Assembly (NCBI GenBank): GCA_028821815.1 | Contig: JAPKEY010000008.1 | Coordinates: 1-22,959 of the forward strand | Direction of reading: 5' to 3' | Length of the DNA stretch: 22,959 nt | Origin: Candidatus Poseidoniales archaeon | GTDB lineage: Archaea > Thermoplasmatota > Poseidoniia > Poseidoniales > Thalassarchaeaceae | Shown: in pieces, positions 17,357-22,959 of the stretch | Layout of the letters: each line of letters starts with the position of its first letter | Numbering within the stretch: position 1 is the stretch's first letter | Program-made: the position numbers and the translations under genes | The notes under the pieces: model-generated | Seen by the model: only the letters and a program-made list of their open reading frames with translations | The model's database searches: none | Told to the model about the DNA's origin: nothing

Positions 17357-18415
17357 TCAATCCGCCCGTAGGGCGGATTCCATCGCGAGTAAACGAGTCA
17401 TTGTAAGGCCCAAACCTGGAAGCAAATGAGAGGCTTCAGGACTGAAAATTCGTGCCCATGCCGCCAAGTGCTGGGCGGTGAGAAGCCATCGCCCATCGAG
17501 CTTGAAACCTGATTCACTTTGTTCTAAGATCAAACCTACTTCTTGAGAATTATATGATGAATTCAAATGTAAATCAGCATCGGTAAGGCGGTTCGATACC
17601 GATACGCCTGGTTTGGTATCGAAATCAATGAAAAGGCGCATTCCAATATTGTCCACTACATCATCACCAGAAATCAAATTCTCAACCCAAGGCCCTCGTT
17701 TATCCAGTGAACGACGACCGCCCATCGCCCAAATAGAACCACCAGCAGATGACCATGCTGTTGCACAAGAACGAGCTGAACCACCCCCACCGACCATACA
17801 CAGCAGGGGGGCCTCAACTCCTGTAGATTCAAAATCAAAACCAAAATGCCGAGCGATAGCGACAAGACCATTCCCGTCGGTCCCTGCACAAAACCAATTA
17901 TTGCCATCCCATCGAAGTTGATTCACAGTCCCATTCTCAAGACTGTCATCAAGAGGGTGAACTCCGGAACGAGGTGATAACAAATGTTTCAGTGGACTTG
18001 TCAGGGATATCCAAGATTCACTTTCACCACGACGTATCTTGATACTATCTTCAACACGATCGAAAAGTGTTTCAGAATTGGGAACATAATCCGTATCAGC
18101 AGTCTTGACTTTGGATACTACTGTAGATGCGAGGCGGTGAAGGCGCAAATGGGATGAGGTGGTAGATGGGTCCCCATACAGACGATTGTGGATTTCGATT
18201 CGTTGACGATTCTTATTCACCCATGCCCATGCCATTGGTGAAGTCACATCTTTGGATTCAAGCAGATTGATTTCGTCTAATTCCACCTCAAGCCCAGCTT
18301 GTTTGAGGTGGGTCGCAGTCAGAACTGCCAGAACGGGAGAAAGTGAATGCTGTATCGGCATTCCAGCGACCGCATATCGAATTTGCATGCTACCCAATAA
18401 GTCCGTGCCCCCCAT
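17357..18415 (-). CDS. aroE: Shikimate 5-dehydrogenase with a large N-domain insertion
   Basis: NADP-dependent reduction of 3-dehydroshikimate to shikimate in aromatic amino acid synthesis. Shikimate-binding HSLSP is at 23-27, the catalytic Lys in SLTSPLK (K143), GTVNQL with N165, GTDGNG with D180, the dinucleotide loop MVGGGGSAR (207-215), and a C-terminal TAQHLAAW region. Spacings K-N (22) and N-D (15) match E. coli AroE (about 21 and 16). The Ser-to-Lys gap is about 119 residues instead of about 51, so roughly 68 extra residues are inserted (about 50-130). This explains the 352-residue length. The usual NVT before the Lys reads SLT. Met10 (18388) is an alternative start. The gene is divergent from fhs. 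Its last codons and stop lie in a 9-3-9 inverted repeat. Confidence 0.85.
   Translation of the reverse strand: MGGTDLLGSMQIRYAVAGMPIQHSLSPVLAVLTATHLKQAGLEVELDEINLLESKDVTSPMAWAWVNKNRQRIEIHNRLYGDPSTTSSHLRLHRLASTVVSKVKTADTDYVPNSETLFDRVEDSIKIRRGESESWISLTSPLKHLLSPRSGVHPLDDSLENGTVNQLRWDGNNWFCAGTDGNGLVAIARHFGFDFESTGVEAPLLCMVGGGGSARSCATAWSSAGGSIWAMGGRRSLDKRGPWVENLISGDDVVDNIGMRLFIDFDTKPGVSVSNRLTDADLHLNSSYNSQEVGLILEQSESGFKLDGRWLLTAQHLAAWARIFSPEASHLLPGLGLTMTRLLAMESALRAD
17359..17379 (-). promoter_or_regulatory. 9-3-9 perfect inverted repeat at the end of aroE / leader of the hydrolase-like gene
   Basis: AATCCGCCC and GGGCGGATT are separated by GTA (TAC on the coding strand). The repeat covers the last aroE codons and overlaps the TGA. 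The hydrolase-like gene starts 50 bp further on. No T-tract follows, so it does not look like an intrinsic terminator. It could be an operator, an RNA-processing hairpin or a leader hairpin. Confidence 0.45.
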
Positions 18416-18436
18416 CCTTCACAAACCAACCGGATG

Positions 18437-18451
18437 CGCACCTACGGTGCG
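18437..18451. promoter_or_regulatory. 6-3-6 inverted repeat in the aroE/fhs divergent promoter
   Basis: CGCACC and GGTGCG are perfect arms around TAC, lying in the 81-bp gap between the divergent starts 18415 and 18497. GATAAA beside it (18451-18456) is the only TATA-like sequence and reads TTTATC toward aroE. A shared operator is possible. A 6-3-6 repeat by itself is expected several times by chance in 23 kb. Confidence 0.35.
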
Positions 18452-18457
18452 ATAAAC

Positions 18458-18500
18458 CCATGAACGCTTGAATACCGGGAGCGTTGCAGCCTGTTCATGG
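18458..18500 (+). promoter_or_regulatory. Inverted repeat pairing with the fhs start codon
   Basis: CCATGAAC (18458-18465) and GTTCATGG (18493-18500) are perfect arms, and the fhs ATG (18497-18499) is in the right arm. A competing pair AACGCT/AGCGTT (18463-18468 with 18480-18485) shares AAC with the first. Two mutually exclusive folds would expose or hide the start. No Shine-Dalgarno is visible for fhs. Confidence 0.4.
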
Positions 18501-20212
18501 CCACCGATCTGGAGATTGCTCGTGCAGCATCCCCTGCCCCTATTGAAGAAGTAGCGTGGAAACTGGGGATCGGAGTCGGGGAACTCGTCCCCATGGGCAA
18601 AGGAATGGCCAAGATTACATGGGATGGGCTAAAATCGAGATTCGATTTACCGCGAGGCTCCCTCATCCTGATTACCAGCGTCAATCCGACACCATTTGGT
18701 GAAGGAAAAACAGTCACTACAATCGGCTTAACACAAGCACTCAATCGAATCGGCAAAAATGCCACTTGCACCATTCGGGAACCGAGTATGGGCCCTGTAT
18801 TCGGCATCAAAGGCGGTGCAGCAGGTGGGGGCTACAGTCAAGTTCTGCCAATGGAAGCAATTAATCTCCATTTTACTGGCGACTTACACGCAGTGACCAG
18901 TGCACACAACCTCTGCTCAGCAATGCTTGACAACCACATCTATTTTGGAAACGAATGTGACATTGATACAAATCGAATCCTCTGGCCGCGTGTCATCGAT
19001 ATGAATGACCGTTCACTTCGGAACATTGCAATCGGTTTGGGTGGACCCAAGAATGGCGTCGCCAGAGAAGAACGCTACGATATTACCGCGGCCTCTGAAG
19101 TCATGGCCATCCTCGCTCTAGCGGCTGACTATGCAGATCTCCGACACAGACTTGGTGAAATTGTAATTGCCGAGAGTCGAACTGGATTCCCAATCAAAGC
19201 GGATGATATTGGTGCAGCCGGCCCCATGGCATTGCTACTTCGTGAAGCATTCTTGCCAAACCTTGTACAAACCATAGAACAAAATCCGGCCTTCATTCAT
19301 GCAGGGCCATTTGCAAATATCGCGCATGGTAATTCCAGTGTTATCGCAGATCGAATTGCTCTTGGTGTCACCGATTATGTGGTTACAGAAGCGGGATTTG
19401 GTGCAGACATGGGTGCTGAGAAAATGATGCATATCAAAGCCGCAGCCAGCGGAATTGCACCGGACTGTGTAATCGTGAACGTCACAGTTCGGAGTATGAA
19501 AATGCACGGTGGAGGATTCTCAACAGGTGGCGGGAAACGCCCACGTCCTGAAGAAATCGCCAAGGAAAATGTCGAAGCCGTTCGTGCTGGCGCCAATACA
19601 AATTTGGCCCGACATATCAGGAATATGTCGCGGTTTGGAGTTCCTGTCGTCGCCAGTGTCAATGTATTCCCTACTGATACCGATGCTGAAATTGAGGTGC
19701 TGTTGGAGGAATCACTGGCAGCGGGTGCATCAAGCGCCGTTGTCTCACGAGTTCATTCAGGTGGTGGCGAAGGTGGTGAAGATTTGGCGCGTGCCGTCGT
19801 CTCAGCATGCCAATCTCACATTGCTGAAGGTCGCCCGTTCGAACCTCTATTTGCACCCAATGCGCCGTTAGAAGAGAAGATGTTGCGAATTGCAACCAAT
19901 GTCTACGGAGCAGCGAGCATTGATTTGGCACCAAAAGCACTGAAGGAATTGAAAACCCTGCAGAATTGGGGCTATGGGAACTTGGCAGTTTGTATGGCAA
20001 AAACACAATATTCATTTTCACACGAAATGAAGGAACTGGGAGCCCCGATCGGGTTTACCCTTCCCATCCGTGATCTCAGACTCAATGCGGGAGCTGGATT
20101 CATTGTTGCAATTTGTGGGACGATGATGACGATGCCAGGACTCCCACGCATCCCTGCTGGAGAAAATATGGACATGGATGAGGATGGAAACCTCCTCGGG
20201 ATGTTCAGTTGA
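18497..20212 (+). CDS. fhs: Formate--tetrahydrofolate ligase (10-formyl-THF synthetase)
   Basis: ATP-dependent formation of 10-formyltetrahydrofolate from formate, supplying one-carbon units for purine synthesis and other folate pathways in the cytoplasm. The protein has 571 residues, slightly longer than most bacterial Fhs (about 555). The P-loop-like TPFGEGKT is at 65-72, followed by other conserved blocks: REPSMGPVFGIKGGAAGGGY, the central HAGPFANIAHGNSS and EAGFGADMGAEK, and a C-terminal GAGFIVAICGTMMTMPGLP. The family is mainly bacterial and found in only some archaea, so ancestral transfer is likely (inference). It is the first gene of an operon: its stop overlaps the Shine-Dalgarno of the next gene. 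The start ATG is inside an inverted repeat. Confidence 0.96.
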   Translation: MATDLEIARAASPAPIEEVAWKLGIGVGELVPMGKGMAKITWDGLKSRFDLPRGSLILITSVNPTPFGEGKTVTTIGLTQALNRIGKNATCTIREPSMGPVFGIKGGAAGGGYSQVLPMEAINLHFTGDLHAVTSAHNLCSAMLDNHIYFGNECDIDTNRILWPRVIDMNDRSLRNIAIGLGGPKNGVAREERYDITAASEVMAILALAADYADLRHRLGEIVIAESRTGFPIKADDIGAAGPMALLLREAFLPNLVQTIEQNPAFIHAGPFANIAHGNSSVIADRIALGVTDYVVTEAGFGADMGAEKMMHIKAAASGIAPDCVIVNVTVRSMKMHGGGFSTGGGKRPRPEEIAKENVEAVRAGANTNLARHIRNMSRFGVPVVASVNVFPTDTDAEIEVLLEESLAAGASSAVVSRVHSGGGEGGEDLARAVVSACQSHIAEGRPFEPLFAPNAPLEEKMLRIATNVYGAASIDLAPKALKELKTLQNWGYGNLAVCMAKTQYSFSHEMKELGAPIGFTLPIRDLRLNAGAGFIVAICGTMMTMPGLPRIPAGENMDMDEDGNLLGMFS

Positions 20213-20217
20213 GGTGA
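20211..20217 (+). promoter_or_regulatory. Strong Shine-Dalgarno for the lipoprotein gene
   Basis: GAGGTGA is complementary to the archaeal 16S 3' tail. It overlaps the fhs TGA and lies 4 nt before the ATG at 20222. It selects 20222 over the in-frame TTG at 20219. Confidence 0.75.
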
Positions 20218-20221
20218 TTTG

Positions 20222-20944
20222 ATGCGGGTTGCTTTCATTCTCACAATATTGATGCTTTCCACATCTCTCGCCGGATGTTTGGGTGATGACAAACCAGATT
20301 ATTCAGGATTTGAAGGTTGCACGGAAGAAGATGATGTGCAATGTGAAACAAATCTGCCTGAAGGAAACGAAACCCTTTCTGAAGGAAACGAAACCAATAT
20401 CGGAACATGGGAAGGTGAAAGGGTACCACAAGTCACCACTCTAGCGAGAGAGCCAAGTGGCCTTTGGGTACAATGGCAATTGTCAGATTATATCGACGAT
20501 ACATGGAACAGCACAACAATGCTACCGTGGATCCTCATAGAATTCGCAAGTACTGACTGCAGCCACTGCTGGAATTATGCAGATGACATGGAACTCTTAC
20601 ACAACCAATATCGAGACAATGTGACATTCTTTACTTTTGCAGTCAATTTCAGTTCCAATGACAATTTTAATGCAAGTCTTGAAGAAATTGCTGCATTTCA
20701 GGATAAGACCACATTCGACGGTTGTTACTACAACACAAAAAATTGTGATGAACGACCTGGTCCGGCTCATAATTGGACTTATGTAGATGACAGAAATCAA
20801 TCTGAGATGATTACTTTTCACGCACAAGGAACACCCATGTTTGTGATTATCCAACCCAACGGGATCATCGCATGGCATCAATATCAGAATGATGACGAAT
20901 CTGTTGAAGATGCTTTGGCAGCGCTCTTCCCAGCGGAGGGTTGA
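20222..20944 (+). CDS. Secreted lipoprotein with thioredoxin-like fold
   Basis: 240 residues. The N-terminus is a lipoprotein signal with lipobox LAGC (Cys19). A low-complexity acidic linker follows, with the EGNET motif duplicated (47-58). The thioredoxin-like core has WILIEFASTDCSHCW with the redox pair C113-x-x-C116 and the cis-proline loop QGTPMFVIIQPNG (P205). Two further Cys (C168, C175) lie between them. It should act outside the membrane in thiol-disulfide exchange, as TlpA/DsbA-like proteins do; the partner is unknown. Several N-glycosylation sequons fit an outside location. It lies in an operon between fhs and pelA, with no obvious functional link to either. The gap to fhs is 9 bp. 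Confidence 0.85.
   Translation: MRVAFILTILMLSTSLAGCLGDDKPDYSGFEGCTEEDDVQCETNLPEGNETLSEGNETNIGTWEGERVPQVTTLAREPSGLWVQWQLSDYIDDTWNSTTMLPWILIEFASTDCSHCWNYADDMELLHNQYRDNVTFFTFAVNFSSNDNFNASLEEIAAFQDKTTFDGCYYNTKNCDERPGPAHNWTYVDDRNQSEMITFHAQGTPMFVIIQPNGIIAWHQYQNDDESVEDALAALFPAEG
20935..20939 (+). promoter_or_regulatory. Shine-Dalgarno for pelA
   Basis: GGAGG lies inside the end of the lipoprotein gene, 7 nt before the ATG at 20947. This favours 20947 over the in-frame TTG at 20941. Confidence 0.7.
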
Positions 20945-20946
20945 GT

Positions 20947-21993
20947 ATGCAGAAAATCAAGAATATCGAAGATGGGGTTCGCCTTCGAGTTCAACATGAA
21001 GATGATTTGTGGGCACTCGCACAAATAGTGCGTTCCGGTTGCCAAGTCGGCATGATGGGATTTCGACGAGACCAAAGTACAGGCACACAAGAATCCGGGC
21101 GTGCCAAAGCTGCAGAGCGGAAAGCAATGTGGATTGTTCTCAATGCTGAATCAACTGAATTTCAACCCTTTACAGATAATCTTCGCATTCACGGCATCAT
21201 CGACGTGGCTGATATCGACAAAGGTAGCCACCACACACACGCTGTCAGTCCGAGAGATGAATTGGAAATTACGTGGAGAGGAGGAATTTCCGAATCAGAT
21301 CGAAGTTTACTGGCCGAAGCAGTCCAAGACAGTGGGCGTGGGCGTGTCGCAATCGCAGTGGTGGAAAGCGACGAAATATTGCTGTTTGAAATCGCCCAAC
21401 ACGGCATGCGCCAAGTTGGTGATACATTCACGCTCAGAGGTGGTGGTAAGCGTGAGGGGAAAGCCACAGAGATTCGTATAGCATTCCTCGCCAAGGTAGC
21501 GGATCAGGCATCCAAGGCTATTTCTGCCGATATGCCGATCGTCATTTGTGGGCCAGGGATGGCCCGAGAACAATTTGAAACTTTGTTGAAAGGGACTGGT
21601 GTCGGCCATCGAACACTGAACATTGGAACCAGCATCGGTGGGCGTGCTGCCGCCAACGAGGTGATGCGAGAGGGTTCTGCGGATGCTGTCCTAGGAGAAT
21701 TTGCCATGGCAAAACAGGTTCGACTCATCGAAGAAGGGTTGGTTCGAATTTCAACCAATCGAGCCATTGCATATGGGCGGAAAGAGTTGAAAGAAGCAGT
21801 AGACCAAGGGGCGGTAGAATCCTTAGTAATCGAGGCAGGAATGCTGCGCAGTGATGATTTCTGGACCGATGCCGCATCGCAAGTACGAGCAAAGGGTGGT
21901 CAAGTGGTTCAAGCGAGTGCTGACCATGATGCTGGTGAGCAACTGATGGGGCTTGGAGGCGCAATCGGCTTGTTACGATGGACCATTGAGTGA
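20947..21993 (+). CDS. pelA: Pelota / Dom34 homologue, ribosome rescue factor
   Basis: Archaeal pelota works with aEF1A/ABCE1 to release stalled ribosomes (no-go and non-stop surveillance) and is related to release factor aRF1. The protein has 348 residues, the usual length. The N-terminal Sm-like domain holds IEDGVRLRVQHEDDLWALAQIV. The middle domain follows (GRGRVAIAVVESDEILLFEIAQHG). The C-terminal L7Ae-like domain carries AYGRKELKEAVDQGAVESLV and the family ending SADHDAGEQLMGLGGAIGLLRW. No GGQ is present, as expected for pelota. It is the third gene of the fhs operon; its ATG is 2 bp after the lipoprotein stop. Its TGA abuts the TAA of the out-of-frame tail on the opposite strand (21994-21996). 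Confidence 0.93.
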   Translation: MQKIKNIEDGVRLRVQHEDDLWALAQIVRSGCQVGMMGFRRDQSTGTQESGRAKAAERKAMWIVLNAESTEFQPFTDNLRIHGIIDVADIDKGSHHTHAVSPRDELEITWRGGISESDRSLLAEAVQDSGRGRVAIAVVESDEILLFEIAQHGMRQVGDTFTLRGGGKREGKATEIRIAFLAKVADQASKAISADMPIVICGPGMAREQFETLLKGTGVGHRTLNIGTSIGGRAAANEVMREGSADAVLGEFAMAKQVRLIEEGLVRISTNRAIAYGRKELKEAVDQGAVESLVIEAGMLRSDDFWTDAASQVRAKGGQVVQASADHDAGEQLMGLGGAIGLLRWTIE

Positions 21994-22064
21994 TTATTGA
22001 TTGAATCCAGGATATTGTTCTTGGGTCATTTTTTCGGCAAGTTCGGGTTCAAAACCTCGGGCAA
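21994..22064 (-). pseudogene. Out-of-frame second C-terminal repeat of the adjacent membrane protein
   Basis: One frame beyond the stop at 22065 encodes LIARGFEPELAEKMTQEQYP then GFNQ and TAA. It mirrors the in-frame tail GLLTQGYDAASATQYTAQHY then PGFQG (shared pattern L..(Q/R)G(Y/F)(D/E)...A...T...YPGF). Adding one base in CAAGG|TTG would join the two frames. The restored stop would abut the pelA stop, as at the other convergent pairs here. This indicates a one-base deletion or sequence error. Confidence 0.7.
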
Positions 22065-22943
22065 TCAACCTTGGAATCCAGGGTAGTGCTGTGCGGTGTA
22101 CTGCGTTGCACTGGCTGCATCATAGCCCTGTGTAAGGAGTCCGTTGTAGTATTCCCTAGCTGGGTCTGGTTGAGCAACGGGCGCGGCTGCGACCGGTGCT
22201 GCCATCGGTTGGGCTGCGACTGGCGCACCCATGACAGGGATTGCGCCGCCAGGAGCTCCGGCAACAGGTGCACCCATTCCGACCATTCCACCGCCGCCGC
22301 CACCTTGGACAATAACAGTCTGTGTCTTGTCGTTGATGGTCAGGCCGAGAATCAGGCCGAGGATAAGGAAGCAGAAACCGCCTACAAATAAGCAGGTCGA
22401 ACCAAGGGCTGCGAGAAAGCCACCGGCAACCTCACCAATATCTCCAAGTGCGTCTCCGATCATTTTGTCATCGTACTGAACCCAGCATGCGGTTGCACAC
22501 GAGACTGTAGCTGTGCCGTTGGTGTATCCCAAGGCTGAATCCCCTATTTTTACAAGGTTCTTGCTACCCTCTTCGCGGGTATCTTCGTAATCCCACTCAG
22601 AGTCGCAAGCATACCAGAAACTGTTTTCGGAATCATCAGTATGTGTGGTGGTGAAATCAGTTTGGCTTTCACTTTGATCGTATGGTTCACAGTGGTCCCA
22701 AATTCCATCGGCGTTATCATCTGTGTATGTGCCTTCAATGTAAATTGAGAAACCAATTTCACCTTCACCATCAGAATCAACAATTTCAACAGTATCACTG
22801 GTGACGCCTTCCATAACCCAATAATTGTCTTCCAAATCATCTACTGCATCATCTATTGTCATGGAGCCCCATGCGAACATTCCGCCACCAATCAATACTA
22901 GAACAAGGCCAATACCCATGAATATCTTACCACTTGCGTGCAT
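22065..22943 (-). CDS. Small bitopic membrane protein with Ala/Pro-rich linker and C-terminal YPGF repeat
   Basis: I do not recognise a named family. It has 292 residues as read. The first hydrophobic segment (7-26) may be an uncleaved signal or TM helix. An acidic extracytoplasmic domain (about 28-170) has a DDNADGIWD Ca-binding-like loop and six Cys. The second TM segment is at about 173-203. Then comes a Gly-rich run, a Pro/Ala/Met-rich linker (about 222-260), and a short helical element (263-292, REYYNGLLTQGYDAASATQY) ending YPGF. That last element is reminiscent of SHOCT-type short C-terminal helices. A second copy of this element follows out of frame at 21994-22064, so the intact protein was probably about 23 residues longer. 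The start is 16 bp from the window edge, so its promoter cannot be seen. Confidence 0.75.
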   Translation of the reverse strand: MHASGKIFMGIGLVLVLIGGGMFAWGSMTIDDAVDDLEDNYWVMEGVTSDTVEIVDSDGEGEIGFSIYIEGTYTDDNADGIWDHCEPYDQSESQTDFTTTHTDDSENSFWYACDSEWDYEDTREEGSKNLVKIGDSALGYTNGTATVSCATACWVQYDDKMIGDALGDIGEVAGGFLAALGSTCLFVGGFCFLILGLILGLTINDKTQTVIVQGGGGGGMVGMGAPVAGAPGGAIPVMGAPVAAQPMAAPVAAAPVAQPDPAREYYNGLLTQGYDAASATQYTAQHYPGFQG

Positions 22944-22959
22944 GGTACTGGCTTAGTTG

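Noticed and set aside
19375..19662. 95-codon minus-strand open frame inside fhs
   Set aside because: Antisense to a highly conserved enzyme region; no ribosome site or domain.

Overview
The window looks like a piece of an uncultivated marine euryarchaeon, most likely Marine Group II (Ca. Poseidoniales). This placement is inferred from gene content, not from a marker tree. Archaeal/eukaryal-type information genes (replication factor C small subunit, GatD, pelota) and an intron-containing elongator tRNA-Met with a canonical bulge-helix-bulge splice site are clearly archaeal. They sit beside bacterial-type metabolic genes (formate-tetrahydrofolate ligase, an acyl-CoA carboxylase beta subunit) and very large secreted beta-rich proteins, a mix typical of that group. 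Genes are tightly packed and no insertion sequence, CRISPR array or prophage is visible.

Layout. 1-9013 (minus strand) is one giant secreted modular protein, more than 3,000 codons long and still open at the left edge. It is interrupted by a single in-frame TAG at 3590-3592, exactly where a conserved tryptophan is expected. 9106-10059 (+) is the clamp-loader gene rfcS. 10060-10311 and 10431-11270 (-) are a small unknown protein and an unknown membrane protein. 11370-11498 (-) is the tRNA. 11588-12916 (+) is gatD. 12994-14538 (+) is the carboxyltransferase subunit. 14535-17309 (-) is a membrane-anchored alpha/beta-hydrolase-like protein whose nucleophile position is Gly. 17357-18415 (-) is aroE with a large insertion. 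18497-21993 (+) is a tight operon: fhs, a thioredoxin-fold lipoprotein, and pelA. 21994-22943 (-) is a small membrane protein whose C-terminal repeat has been knocked out of frame.

Two themes are not explained by gene names. First, most genes that begin a transcription unit have an inverted repeat over, or just upstream of, the start codon. Several have 3-nt spacers (TAC/TAT/GTA). At two genes the right arm contains the Shine-Dalgarno sequence, and at two others it contains the start codon itself. Second, two genes carry a single-nucleotide lesion (nonsense, frameshift) with well-preserved coding sequence beyond it. That suggests recent mutation, assembly or sequencing error, or recoding. Convergent genes meet with no intergenic space (10059/10060; 14535-14538; probably 21993/21994).

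There is no gene-free stretch longer than 300 bases. The longest gaps (about 75-120 bp) hold the promoters and inverted repeats listed.
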